40,175 bases of DNA from Gemmatimonadota bacterium (lineage in GTDB: Bacteria; Gemmatimonadota; Gemmatimonadetes; Longimicrobiales; RSA9). This document shows positions 1 through 7,793 of this stretch, one piece after another. Location of the stretch: assembly GCA_007126035.1 (NCBI GenBank), contig SLCC01000181.1, positions 1-40,175 of the forward strand, read 5' to 3'. Under the pieces are notes generated by a model that was not told the origin of the DNA, ran no database searches, and was given only the letters and a program-made list of their open reading frames with translations. Every line of letters begins with the position of its first letter. The stretch's first letter is position 1. The position numbers and the translations under genes are program-made.

Positions 1-35
1 TGGCGGCGCAGGCGGGCGGGGGTCCGGGGGGGGGA

Positions 36-797
36 CTAGCGGACCAGGGCGCCGGGGCGGTGGAGGCTGGCCTTCATCAGGTCGCGGTTCAGCCGTGCTA
101 TGTAGTCGACGCTGATCCCGGCTGGGCAAACCACCTCACAGGAGCCGTGGTTGGTGCAGTGGCCGAAGTTCTCTGCGTTCATCTGCGCCACCATGGCCCT
201 GGTCCGGTCATATCGCTCCGGCTGGCCCTGGGGCAGCAGGTTCAGGTGCGAGACCTTGGCGGCGGTGAACAGCATGGCGGAGGCGTTGGGACAAGCTGCC
301 ACGCAGGCTCCGCAGCCGATGCACGCCGCGGCCTCGAACGACAGCTCCGCGTTCTCCTTCGGGACCGGGACCGTGTTGGCGTCTGGCGCGGCGCCGGTTC
401 GTATGGATATGAAGCCTCCAGCCTGGATGATCCGGTCGAAGGCCCGCCGATCTACGACCAGGTCGCGGATGATGGGGAACCCGTCCGCGCGCCACGGCTC
501 GATCACGATCTCGTCGCCGTCCCCGAACGCCCTCATGTGCAGCTGACAGGCCGTGGTCTTCTTCCACGGGCCATGAGCCACACCGTTTATCACCATCCCG
601 CACGTGCCACAGATCCCCTCACGGCAGTCATGATCGAAGGCCACAGGCTCCTCACCCTGCCGCACGAGCTGCTCGTTCAACACGTCCAGCATCTCGAGAA
701 ACGACATCTCCGCAGAGACGTCATCCAACCGGTAGGTTTCGAACCCCCCTTTAGAACTCCGCGAAGTCTGCCGCCAGATGTGCAGCGTCAATCTCAT
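36..797 (-). CDS. sdhB: Succinate dehydrogenase/fumarate reductase iron-sulfur subunit
   Basis: This is the electron-transfer subunit of complex II. It passes electrons from the FAD of SdhA through three Fe-S clusters to the membrane quinone site. The N-terminal ferredoxin-like domain has the 2Fe-2S motif [10 protein letters not shown]. The C-terminal domain has [14 protein letters not shown] and [12 protein letters not shown] for the 4Fe-4S and 3Fe-4S centres. Length (about 253 aa) is normal. An ATG at 803 is also possible, but a run of G directly abuts it, so 797 has better ribosome-site spacing. It is the last gene of mdh-sdhC-sdhA-sdhB, separated from sdhA by about 230 bases that hold a repeat array. 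Family assignment is secure; the exact start is less so. Confidence 0.95.
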   Translation of the reverse strand: MRLTLHIWRQTSRSSKGGFETYRLDDVSAEMSFLEMLDVLNEQLVRQGEEPVAFDHDCREGICGTCGMVINGVAHGPWKKTTACQLHMRAFGDGDEIVIEPWRADGFPIIRDLVVDRRAFDRIIQAGGFISIRTGAAPDANTVPVPKENAELSFEAAACIGCGACVAACPNASAMLFTAAKVSHLNLLPQGQPERYDRTRAMVAQMNAENFGHCTNHGSCEVVCPAGISVDYIARLNRDLMKASLHRPGALVR

Positions 798-900
798 ATC
801 CATCCCCCGTTATCCTAGCCGGCTCCAGCCGACTCGGCCGTCCCAGCGTCCCGTAAACGTCATCCCCCCGCCTCGCCATTGCGAGCGCCAGCAAGCCCTC

Positions 901-999
901 TGCGCCGCCAGGCGCCCTCTTGCGCCGCCAGGCGCCCTCTTGCGCCGCCAGGCGCCCTCTGCGCCGCCAGGCGCCCTCTTGCGCCGTCAGGCGCCCTCC
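901..999. repeat. Tandem array of five ~20-bp hairpin-forming repeats
   Basis: Five near-identical units start at 901, 921, 941, 961 and 980. The unit is tgcgccgccaggcgccctct; the fourth is one base short. Each contains a 5-bp inverted repeat, GCGCC-GCCA-GGCGC, able to fold in either strand. In the fifth unit the loop changes to GTCA while both arms are unchanged. Degenerate flanking copies are visible at about 880-900 and 1000-1020. The array lies in the sdhA-sdhB intercistronic gap. Function is unknown; effects on mRNA stability or translation are possible, and so is neutral repeat expansion. Confidence 0.9.
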
Positions 1000-1027
1000 T
1001 GCGAGCCGCCAGGCGAGCCCGCTCCCC

Positions 1028-2944
1028 CTACCGGTAACTCCTCTGCGACGGTGTCACGTACTCGAACTCGAGCGGCTCCTTGTGGCGCACCGGCTTCTTC
1101 TGGTCTGAGCCCGGGTACTCCCAGACCGAGACGAACGAGAACTCGTCGTCGTTGCGCTGCGCCTCGCCTTCGGGTGTGGTGTGCTCGACCCGGTAGTGAC
1201 CACCGGCTGACTCATCCCTATCCAGGGCGTCGTGGGCCATGAGCTCACCGAACTCCATGAAATCCGCTACCCGACCCGCCATCTCCAGGGACTGGTTGAG
1301 GGACGCGGCGCTGCCGGGCACCCTCACATCCCGCCAGAACTCCTCCCTGAGCTCGGGTATGAGATCCAGCACCTTGCGCAGGCCGTCGGCGTTGCGGGCC
1401 ATGCCCACGTGATCCCACATGAGCGTGCCCAGCGCCCGGTGGAAGTCGTCTACACTCCGGCTCCCCTGGATCGACAGGAATCGGCTGGTCCGTTCCCGGA
1501 TGCCCTCGAGAGCAGCGCGCACGTCGGGGTGGTCCTCGCCTCCGTCCGCATTGCCCGCACGGGCGAGGTAGTCGCTGACGGTGGCTGGGAGTATGAAGTA
1601 CCCGTCGGCCAGACCCTGCATGAGGGCGCTGGCGCCCAGGCGGTTGCCGCCATGGTCGCTGAAGTTGGCCTCTCCGCCCACGAACAGGCCGGGGATGGTG
1701 CTTTCCAGGTTGTAGTCCACCCAGAGGCCGCCCATGGTGTAGTGGGGCGCGGGGTAGATCCGCATGGGCGCCTGGTACGGGTTCTCACCCGTGATCTTCT
1801 CGTACATGTCGAAGAGGTTGCCGTAGCGCTCGGCGATGACCTCCTGGCCCAGTCGCTGGATGGAGTCCCGGAAGTCCAGGTACACGCCATTCTTCATTGA
1901 GCCCACGCCCCGGCCGTCGTCCACCGCCTCCTTGGCCCGCCGGGACGCGATGTCCCGGGGCGTGAGGTTGCCGAAGCTGGGGTAGAGACGTTCCAGGTAG
2001 TAGTCGCGCTGGTCCTCCGGGATGTCGGCGGGAGCGCGGTCGTCGCCCTGTGTCTTCGGCGCCCAGATCCGGCCGTCGTTGCGCAGCGACTCGCTCATGA
2101 GTGTGAGCTTGGACTGATAGTGTCCGCTGGGCGGGATGCAGGTGGGGTGGATCTGGGTGAAGCAGGGGTTGCCGAACCCTGCCCCGCGCTTGTACGCCCT
2201 CCAGATGGCCGTGACGTTGCACCCCTTGGCGTTGGTGGAGAGATAGTAGACGTTGGCGTACCCGCCCGTGGCCAGCACCACCACGTCGGCCAGGTGCACG
2301 TCGATGTCGCCTGTGACCATATCCCGGACCACGATGCCCCGGGCCCGGCCGTCGACCACGATGAGGTCCAGCATCTCGTGCCGGGAATAGCTGGTCACGG
2401 TCCCCTCTGCCACCTGCCGCTCGAGGGCCTGGTAGCAGCCCAGCAGCAGCTGCTGGCCGGTCTGGCCGCGGGCGTAGAAGGTCCTGGCAACCTGGGCCCC
2501 GCCGAAGGAGCGGTTGTCCAGGAGACCACCGTATTCACGGGCGAAGGGTACGCCCTGGGCCACGCACTGGTCGATGATGTTCAGGCTCAGCTCCGCCAGC
2601 CGGTAGACATTGGCTTCGCGGGAACGGAAGTCGCCGCCCTTCACCGTGTCGTAGAAGAGCCGGAACACGCTGTCGCCGTCGTTCTGGTAGTTCTTGGCGG
2701 CGTTGATGCCGCCCTGGGCGGCTATGCTGTGGGCCCGGCGAGCGCTGTCCTGGTAGTAGAAGCATTTCACCCGGTAGCCCAGCTCGCCCATGGTGGCGGC
2801 TGCTGCGCCGCCTGCCAGGCCGGAGCCCACGATGATGACGTCGTATTTCCGGCGATTGGCCGGGTTCACCAGATTCATCGAGAAGCGGTGGTTGTCCCAT
2901 TTCTCGCTGATCGGTCCCGTCGGGATCTTGGCGTGGAGTTCCAT
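1028..2944 (-). CDS. sdhA: Succinate dehydrogenase/fumarate reductase flavoprotein subunit
   Basis: The catalytic subunit of complex II oxidises succinate to fumarate, or does the reverse, using covalently bound FAD. The N-terminus has the Rossmann motif [12 protein letters not shown]. The motif [14 protein letters not shown] contains the histidine that normally carries FAD. The late HTMGG-like stretch ([12 protein letters not shown]) and the [10 protein letters not shown] motif are also present. Length is 638 aa, like the SdhA that pairs with B-type single-subunit cytochrome b. I chose the ATG at 2944 because it overlaps the sdhC stop by one base (TGATG) and because the frame further upstream only mirrors sdhC. 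The transcript continues through the repeat array into sdhB. Confidence 0.96.
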   Translation of the reverse strand: MELHAKIPTGPISEKWDNHRFSMNLVNPANRRKYDVIIVGSGLAGGAAAATMGELGYRVKCFYYQDSARRAHSIAAQGGINAAKNYQNDGDSVFRLFYDTVKGGDFRSREANVYRLAELSLNIIDQCVAQGVPFAREYGGLLDNRSFGGAQVARTFYARGQTGQQLLLGCYQALERQVAEGTVTSYSRHEMLDLIVVDGRARGIVVRDMVTGDIDVHLADVVVLATGGYANVYYLSTNAKGCNVTAIWRAYKRGAGFGNPCFTQIHPTCIPPSGHYQSKLTLMSESLRNDGRIWAPKTQGDDRAPADIPEDQRDYYLERLYPSFGNLTPRDIASRRAKEAVDDGRGVGSMKNGVYLDFRDSIQRLGQEVIAERYGNLFDMYEKITGENPYQAPMRIYPAPHYTMGGLWVDYNLESTIPGLFVGGEANFSDHGGNRLGASALMQGLADGYFILPATVSDYLARAGNADGGEDHPDVRAALEGIRERTSRFLSIQGSRSVDDFHRALGTLMWDHVGMARNADGLRKVLDLIPELREEFWRDVRVPGSAASLNQSLEMAGRVADFMEFGELMAHDALDRDESAGGHYRVEHTTPEGEAQRNDDEFSFVSVWEYPGSDQKKPVRHKEPLEFEYVTPSQRSYR

Positions 2945-3639
2945 CAGCTCACCATCCCGAACAGCACGCCGAGGGGTATCGCGATGTACCCTACGGCAAT
3001 CACGATGGCCACGACCGCGGCGGCCGGCCGACGATATAGGTTGTACTTGGGATTGTTCATGCCCAGTGTCTGCATGCCACTCCATAGACCGTGGTACAGG
3101 TGCATCCCCAGGGCCAGGACACCGATCACGTAGATCCCGCTCACCCACCAGAGGCTGAACCCGGCGATGATGTTCTCGTACGGGTCGTGGCGCTGGAATC
3201 CGGCCGCCGGATCGGGAGTGATGTGGCCGGTGGTGAGGTGGAGCACATGGAAGATCACGAACAACAGGATCGCCAGACCGCCCCACATCATGGCCCGGGA
3301 CATCCAACTAAAGACCTGCGGGTCGAAGGTGCGGTAGCCCACGGTCCTGGCCCGCCGCTTCTGTCGCCAGAGCTGGACGTAGACCCCCACGTGGACGAAG
3401 AGGGCGGCCAAAAGTATCACCCTGGCGATCCACAACAGGCCCTCGTCCGGGAAGAGGGGGCTACCCGCCACCCGGAGCCATTCAGCATAGTCGTTGAACG
3501 GGTCAGGCCCGAAGAAGATCTTCAGGTTGCCGACCAGGTGTCCCACCACGTACAGGAACAGTACGATGGAGGACAGCGCCATCAGTACCTTCTTGCCGAT
3601 GGAGGTCGAGCTGATGGGTATGGCCGCCATCCTCTGCAT
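2944..3639 (-). CDS. sdhC: Succinate dehydrogenase cytochrome b subunit, B-type
   Basis: This is the membrane anchor of complex II, which binds haem b and reduces or oxidises quinone. The 231-aa protein has about five hydrophobic helices (near residues 17-40, 68-88, 117-135, 160-180 and 205-228). It carries histidines at helix positions expected for two b haems ([31 protein letters not shown]). The single large subunit replacing separate SdhC and SdhD defines the B-type enzyme of Bacteroidota-like lineages. The start is 8 bases from the mdh stop and the stop overlaps sdhA, so it is translated within the mdh-sdh operon. Confidence 0.93.
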   Translation of the reverse strand: MQRMAAIPISSTSIGKKVLMALSSIVLFLYVVGHLVGNLKIFFGPDPFNDYAEWLRVAGSPLFPDEGLLWIARVILLAALFVHVGVYVQLWRQKRRARTVGYRTFDPQVFSWMSRAMMWGGLAILLFVIFHVLHLTTGHITPDPAAGFQRHDPYENIIAGFSLWWVSGIYVIGVLALGMHLYHGLWSGMQTLGMNNPKYNLYRRPAAAVVAIVIAVGYIAIPLGVLFGMVS

Positions 3640-3646
3640 GCCTACC

Positions 3647-4573
3647 TCAGGAAAGGGCGCCCATCAACTCGCGCACGGAATCCGCGCTCCGCTCCAGGGC
3701 AGCACGCTCATCGCTGGTCAGGTCGACCTCGATTATCTCCTCGAGCCCGTTGCGCCCCAGCTTGCAGGGCACGCCCAGGAAGATACCGCTCTGGCCGTAC
3801 TCCCCCTCGAGCCACGCCGCGCAAGGCAGGATGCGCTTCTTGTCCAAGACGATGGCCTCCACCATCTGCGCGGTAGCTGCTGCCGGCGCGTAGTACGCGC
3901 TCCCGGTCTTCAGGTATCCGACGATCTCAGCGCCGCCCTTCCGGGTCCGTTCGATGATCTCGTCCAGGCGACCGGCTTCGATGAAGTGGCTCACCGGTAT
4001 CCCGCTCACCGTGGTCATGCTCACCAGCGGCACCATGGTGTCGCCGTGGCCACCCAGCACCAGGGCCTGGATGTCCTCCACGCTCACGTCCATCTCCATT
4101 GACAGGAAGGTGCGGTAGCGGGCCGTGTCCAGAACGCCTGCCATGCCGATCACACGCTCCCGGGGGAAGCCGGTGACGTCCTTGGCCACATAGGCCATCA
4201 CGTCCAGCGGGTTCGAGACCATGATGATGATGGCGTCCGGCGACGTGCGCTTCACCTGCCCCGAGACCTGCCGCACGATGTCGGCGTTCGTGTTGAGCAG
4301 GTCGTCCCGGCTCATGCCCGGCTTGCGCGGCAGGCCGGCGGTGATAACCACCAACTGGGAGCCGTCCGTCTCCTCGTACCCGTTCGAGCCGATGATCCGG
4401 GTGTCGAACCCTTCGATGGGAGTTGACTGGTACATGTCCAGCCCCTTGCCCATGGGGATCCCTTCGGCCACGTCCACCATCACCACCTCACGGGCCAGGT
4501 GGAGTCGGGCGATTCCCTGGGCCGTCGTGGCGCCGACGTGTCCTGCCCCAACAACCGTGATCTTTTCGAACAT
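3647..4573 (-). CDS. mdh: Malate dehydrogenase, LDH-like type
   Basis: It interconverts malate and oxaloacetate with NAD in the TCA cycle. The Rossmann motif [11 protein letters not shown] is at residues 9-19, followed by Asp34 as the adenine-ribose acid. The substrate loop [11 protein letters not shown] has Arg83 and Arg89, the pattern of malate rather than lactate dehydrogenases. Asp149, Arg152 and His176 (GGHGDTM) form the active site. Length is 308 aa. The ATG at 4573 is used because the NAD fold begins at residue 5; the open frame extends further only through GC-rich noncoding sequence. It is the first gene of mdh-sdhCAB and has a promoter candidate at 4622-4650. Confidence 0.95.
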   Translation of the reverse strand: MFEKITVVGAGHVGATTAQGIARLHLAREVVMVDVAEGIPMGKGLDMYQSTPIEGFDTRIIGSNGYEETDGSQLVVITAGLPRKPGMSRDDLLNTNADIVRQVSGQVKRTSPDAIIIMVSNPLDVMAYVAKDVTGFPRERVIGMAGVLDTARYRTFLSMEMDVSVEDIQALVLGGHGDTMVPLVSMTTVSGIPVSHFIEAGRLDEIIERTRKGGAEIVGYLKTGSAYYAPAAATAQMVEAIVLDKKRILPCAAWLEGEYGQSGIFLGVPCKLGRNGLEEIIEVDLTSDERAALERSADSVRELMGALS

Positions 4574-4621
4574 GAGGAGCCTTCGCCTTTGTCGCAGGTG
4601 AGCAAGGTTAGCGGGAGCAGA

Positions 4622-4650
4622 ACGTAAGGGAGCGCCCCGACCGCTGTCAA
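4622..4650 (-). promoter_or_regulatory. Sigma-70-type promoter for mdh-sdhCAB
   Basis: On the minus strand TTGACA (4650-4645) is followed after 17 bases by TTACGT (4627-4622), or after 18 by TACGTT. The -35 hexamer matches consensus perfectly and the -10 only partly. The predicted transcript would start near 4615, about 40 bases before the mdh ATG. Confidence 0.55.
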
Positions 4651-4765
4651 CGAAGGCGGCCCCCCCCCGCCCGCGCGCAGCCGCCACTGCACGTTTCGCG
4701 CCCGCTGGAGGCTCAGGCCGCCTGGATAGGGGGCCGCGGCTCGATGCAACAGCCTCGACCCGGAG

Positions 4766-5284
4766 CTAAGGTCGCCCCGGACCCGTCCCGGGGGCCTGGC
4801 GGCCCCCGCGCATGCCCCGGACCTGATCCATCATCTGCATCCTCATGACCAGGAACATGGCGTGCTGGCGAGGGTCCAGGAATTCCGCCAGGGCCGCGTC
4901 CTCGCGCCGCGCCAGCGCATGCTCCTGCTCCCGCATCGCCGACGTCTGATCGAGCAACCGCTGGTAGGTCGCCATGGGCGTGTCCTGCGCCCGCACGGCC
5001 TGCATTATCTCGCCCCGGAGCTGCCGGCTCTCTCGTGCCAGCTCCCGCCGTGCTTCGGCCCCGGTATGGATCACCTGGTGGAGACGCTGTTGCTGGGCAT
5101 TGCTGAGTGCCATGCTCTCGGCGGCGCGGGCCACGAACTGCCGGTGGAACTGCTGTTCCAGTTCTGCCCGGCGCTCCTGGGCCGCCTCGTGTCGCGGGCG
5201 TTGACCTCTGGTCGGAACCTCCTGGGCGACAGTCGCCAGAGGCGAGAGCGCCAGCACCAGCCCGATCAAGACAGCATTCCTCAT
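4766..5284 (-). CDS. Spy/CpxP-like periplasmic protein
   Basis: This is a 172-aa exported protein. An N-terminal signal peptide (residues 1-20, ending ATVAQ) precedes a charged, mostly helical domain. Two LTxxQ-type helix segments can be seen: SNAQQQRLHQVI near 60 and LDPRQHAMFLV near 145. A Gly/Pro/Arg-rich tail ends the protein. Length, helix content and paired motifs match the Spy/CpxP/metal-resist superfamily of periplasmic chaperones and metal sensors. The start overlaps the anti-sigma stop (ATGA, 5284-5281). In CnrYXH-type systems a protein of this fold feeds metal signals to an anti-sigma/ECF pair; a similar role here is inference, and a periplasmic chaperone is the alternative. Confidence 0.75.
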   Translation of the reverse strand: MRNAVLIGLVLALSPLATVAQEVPTRGQRPRHEAAQERRAELEQQFHRQFVARAAESMALSNAQQQRLHQVIHTGAEARRELARESRQLRGEIMQAVRAQDTPMATYQRLLDQTSAMREQEHALARREDAALAEFLDPRQHAMFLVMRMQMMDQVRGMRGGRQAPGTGPGRP

Positions 5285-5790
5285 GACTCCAGCTCCCGCA
5301 ACAGGTACTCCAGCTCCTCCACCGACAACTCGCTCAGCACGGGCTGATCGGCGATGAACAACCCGTCGGCCGGCCAATCGCCGTAGGGATCGTATTCCTC
5401 GAAGGCCACGAGGTCCGGGGCCTGGTCGACGTCGCTCGTGTCCGGAGCCTGGACGCCGAGCCATATCCCCACCGCTGCCGCAGCGGCGGCCAGGGGCACG
5501 GCCCACGGACGCCAGCGACCGCGCCAGCGCCGTTGAGGCGAGATGACCCCACCGGCCCGCTCCGGCGCGACCGGCCGCGCTGCTTCCCGCACGGCGCTCC
5601 TGACCCTGTCCTCGAGTCCGGCGGGCACCTCGAGAGGTGCCGCCTTCAATGCCGCGATGGTGCGAAGCGCCTCTCCGCACTCCTCGCAGTCCGCCAGATG
5701 CGCGTCCAGCCGTGCCGAGCGCTCGGGCTCCAGCACGCCCGCCGCTCGCTCCAGCAGCGCGTCAGCGAAGAACTCGCACCCCATGTTCAT
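5281..5790 (-). CDS. Zinc-finger transmembrane anti-sigma factor
   Basis: This is a 169-aa membrane-anchored regulator expected to hold the ECF sigma factor encoded just upstream. The cytoplasmic N-terminus has the ZAS pattern Cys5 ... HLADCEEC, that is one Cys, then His-x3-Cys-x2-Cys. One transmembrane helix lies near residues 95-115 (WAVPLAAAAAAVGIWLGV). The acidic C-terminal part would be periplasmic. It overlaps the sigma gene by ATGA (5790-5787) and the Spy-like gene by ATGA, so all three are probably translationally coupled. The nearby Met3 could also be the start. Assignment rests on motif and context. Confidence 0.85.
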   Translation of the reverse strand: MNMGCEFFADALLERAAGVLEPERSARLDAHLADCEECGEALRTIAALKAAPLEVPAGLEDRVRSAVREAARPVAPERAGGVISPQRRWRGRWRPWAVPLAAAAAAVGIWLGVQAPDTSDVDQAPDLVAFEEYDPYGDWPADGLFIADQPVLSELSVEELEYLLRELES

Positions 5791-6344
5791 GCCAATAGCT
5801 CCCTCAATCGTTTCAGGCCCAGATGATAGTTCACCCGCGCCGCACCCTCCGATGAGCCCAGCACCTCCCCGATCTCCCGGTGGCTCAGGCCTTGATAGAC
5901 CCGAAAGCTCACCGCCAGCCGTTGCTTCTCCGGCAACTCCTGGAGCGCACGTGCCGCACGCTCCGCCTCGCTACGGACGAACGTCTCTTGCTCAGGGTCC
6001 GATCCGCCCGTCGCAGCCTGCGTCTCCGGTACCAGCTCCACTTCACGCCGGCTCGTCTTCCTGCGCCCCACCGACCGGGCGGTGTTCGTCGCTATCCGGA
6101 GCAGCCAGGTCCGGAGACTCGATTCGCCGCGGAACCTGTCGAGCGCATTGATCGCCTTCACGAATGTGTCCTGCGTCGCGTCCGCCGCCAACTCCGGCTC
6201 GCCCAGCACCCGGTACGCCATCTCGTAGACGGACCGGTAGTGCAGGCCGACGACGGCATCGAGAGCGGCCTCGTCACCGGCACGTGCCCGCGCCACCAGC
6301 GCCTCTTCCTCTGCCTCCACCGCGGCCACCGTGTCGTCGCTCAT
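5787..6344 (-). CDS. ECF-family RNA polymerase sigma factor
   Basis: This 185-aa alternative sigma factor has region 2 (about residues 28-95, including DATQDTFVKAI and FRGESSLRTWLLRIATN) and region 4 (about 130-184, including LPEKQRLAVSFR and the helix-turn-helix SHREIGEVLGSSEGAARV). It lacks regions 1 and 3, as ECF factors do. It heads a three-gene operon with its anti-sigma factor and a Spy-like protein, and such factors often drive their own operon. I see no Shine-Dalgarno site before the ATG at 6344; instead a 5-bp hairpin (6345-6360) abuts the start codon. The ECF subgroup was not determined. Confidence 0.92.
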   Translation of the reverse strand: MSDDTVAAVEAEEEALVARARAGDEAALDAVVGLHYRSVYEMAYRVLGEPELAADATQDTFVKAINALDRFRGESSLRTWLLRIATNTARSVGRRKTSRREVELVPETQAATGGSDPEQETFVRSEAERAARALQELPEKQRLAVSFRVYQGLSHREIGEVLGSSEGAARVNYHLGLKRLRELLA

Positions 6345-6388
6345 CGTCAGTCTTTTGACGGACCTTGCAGCCTGTTCGTTAAACGTAC

Positions 6389-6426
6389 GGGGCCCCGCCT
6401 GGCCTGGCTCGGCCGGGCAGGGCCCC
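6389..6426 (-). terminator. Strong hairpin, probable terminator of the HU gene
   Basis: Arms at 6389-6404 and 6411-6426 form a 16-bp stem with two imperfect pairs and a six-base loop. It starts 22 bases after the HU stop codon on the minus strand. The downstream bases contain only a short T run (GTTTAA), so termination by this hairpin may be incomplete or assisted. Confidence 0.6.
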
Positions 6427-6447
6427 GCATGCGGACTGGTGTACGCC

Positions 6448-6762
6448 TCAGTGTCCCGCGGCCACCGCTCTCCGGGACTCGGCCTGCTCGACCTGCTCGC
6501 GCAGGTCCTTGGAGGGCTTGAAGACCGGCACGGCTCGAGCCTCCACTTCCACCCGCTCGCCAGTCCGTGGGTTGCGTGCTACACGCGAGCGCCGCTCACG
6601 CACCTTAAAAGTACCGAACCCACGGATCTCGATGTTCTCGTGCTCGGCGAGGGCCGCCTTGATCGCATTCAGCAGCCCGTCCACTACGAGCGCGCAGTCC
6701 TTCTTGGTGATGCCGGGACCGATGGCTTCGGCCACCTGTTCCACCAGATCCGCCTTCGTCAT
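6448..6762 (-). CDS. HU/IHF-family DNA-binding protein
   Basis: This is a small histone-like protein that binds and bends DNA as a dimer. The 104-aa product begins MTKADLVEQVAEA, as HU proteins do. It contains the family signature GFGTFKVRERR and the DNA-intercalating-arm motif ARNPRTGE with its proline. A charged tail of about 12 residues follows the usual end. The start at 6762 is fixed by a good GGAGG eight bases upstream; the longer frame to 6816 runs into sppA and lacks homology. It lies downstream of sppA on the same strand and ends before a strong hairpin. HU is more likely than IHF, but the two cannot be separated here. Confidence 0.93.
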   Translation of the reverse strand: MTKADLVEQVAEAIGPGITKKDCALVVDGLLNAIKAALAEHENIEIRGFGTFKVRERRSRVARNPRTGERVEVEARAVPVFKPSKDLREQVEQAESRRAVAAGH

Positions 6763-6812
6763 GTTGCCTCCATCCTTCAATGGTGCAGATGAGTCGTAGC
6801 TCTTATCCGCCG

Positions 6813-7706
6813 TCAATGGATGATGTATTTCAGTGTCGGCCAGGTAGTCTGTCCGACACCGCCTGCCAGCTCCTGGAGCGCACCGGCCACCACCTGACCG
6901 AAGAGCAGTTCCAGCAGCAGCGGCCTCCGGGGCTCCGGTGGCCGCACCGTCCGCGGGCGTGGTCCGAGTCCTGCCAGCTCGCCGGCCACGGCTATGGCGT
7001 CCTCCCGGTTGCCCAGCCGATCTATCAAACCCAGATCCTGGGCCTGGCGCCCCGAAAAGATCCTGCCGTCGGCCAGTGCACGCACCTCTTCCCCGCTCAA
7101 CCCGCGGGTCGCCATGACCGCTTCCATGAACTGGTCGTGAACGTCTTCGATCATGGCTTCCAGGATTTCCCGGTGCTCGGGGTCCATGTCCCGGAAGGGT
7201 GACGCGATATCCTTCTGCTCGCCGCCCTTCACGGTCTCCATGCGGACACCGATCCGTTCCAGCAGTCCCTGGATGTTGGGATACTCCATCAGCACGCCGA
7301 TCGACCCGGTGATGCTGCCTGGCAACGCCACGATCGAGTCGGCCGCCAGCGCCACGTAATAACCTCCCGACGCGCCCACCGCACCGATCGCGGCGATGAC
7401 TGGCACCTCGTCCTCGGCTCGCAACCTGATCAGAGTCTCGTACATGCTCTGGGATGGCGCTACCACGCCACCGGGGCTATTGATCGCCACCACCCAACCG
7501 CGCACGGAGCGGTCCCGACGCAGCCGCCTGACGTCCCGCAGGAAGCGCTCGTCGTCGCCGATCACCCCCTGTACTTCCAGTATCGCGATCCGACCGCCTA
7601 CTCCCAGGCCGGCGGTGGGACCGACCAGTGCGAGCACCAAGCCGACCACCGTCATGATTGCCAGGAGGCCTACAACGGCCACGGTTAACAGGGAGCGTCG
7701 TGACAA
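6813..7706 (-). CDS. sppA: Signal peptide peptidase, SppA type (S49)
   Basis: This membrane-bound serine protease degrades signal peptides left after secretion. The 297-aa protein has one N-terminal transmembrane segment (about residues 6-30), then a single S49 domain, like the short Bacillus form rather than the duplicated E. coli form. The Ser113 (GASGGYY) and Lys165 (GGEQKDIASPF) dyad is intact. The oxyanion loop INSPGG is at 76-81. The start at 7706 is a TTG without a clear ribosome site; a later start would cut into the membrane helix, so the 5' end is uncertain. A promoter candidate lies at 7757-7785, just beyond carA. Confidence 0.9.
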   Translation of the reverse strand: MSRRSLLTVAVVGLLAIMTVVGLVLALVGPTAGLGVGGRIAILEVQGVIGDDERFLRDVRRLRRDRSVRGWVVAINSPGGVVAPSQSMYETLIRLRAEDEVPVIAAIGAVGASGGYYVALAADSIVALPGSITGSIGVLMEYPNIQGLLERIGVRMETVKGGEQKDIASPFRDMDPEHREILEAMIEDVHDQFMEAVMATRGLSGEEVRALADGRIFSGRQAQDLGLIDRLGNREDAIAVAGELAGLGPRPRTVRPPEPRRPLLLELLFGQVVAGALQELAGGVGQTTWPTLKYIIH

Positions 7707-7756
7707 GACGAATAGCCGACCAGTCAGGTTCTCTGTGAGGTGTCCACGCGCCCGTA

Positions 7757-7785
7757 CCTTAATCCCTTGGGGTGCCGCAAGTCAA
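7757..7785 (-). promoter_or_regulatory. Promoter candidate for sppA
   Basis: On the minus strand TTGACT (7785-7780) is followed after 17-18 bases by TTAAGG/TAAGGT (7762-7756). The -35 is 5/6 to consensus and the -10 is weak. It sits within 40 bases after the carA stop and about 50 before the sppA start, which suggests separate transcription of sppA. Confidence 0.4.
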
Positions 7786-7793
7786 GGCTGTTC

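Noticed and set aside
778-1242. Plus-strand open frames with Ala/Pro/Arg repeats over the sdhA-sdhB gap
   Set aside because: They arise from translating the GC-rich tandem repeat and the antisense of sdhA; no ribosome site or domain supports them.
2945-3307. N-terminal extension of sdhA to 3307
   Set aside because: The added residues mirror sdhC in another frame and have no flavoprotein similarity; the TGATG overlap at 2944 explains the start.
6345-6388. ECF-type autoregulatory promoter before the sigma gene
   Set aside because: An AAC and CGTC pair exists, but the spacing of about 13 bases is too short for a typical ECF promoter.
6763-6830. TTGACG at the end of sppA as an HU promoter
   Set aside because: It overlaps the sppA stop by chance of His-stop codons, and no acceptable -10 lies 16-18 bases downstream.
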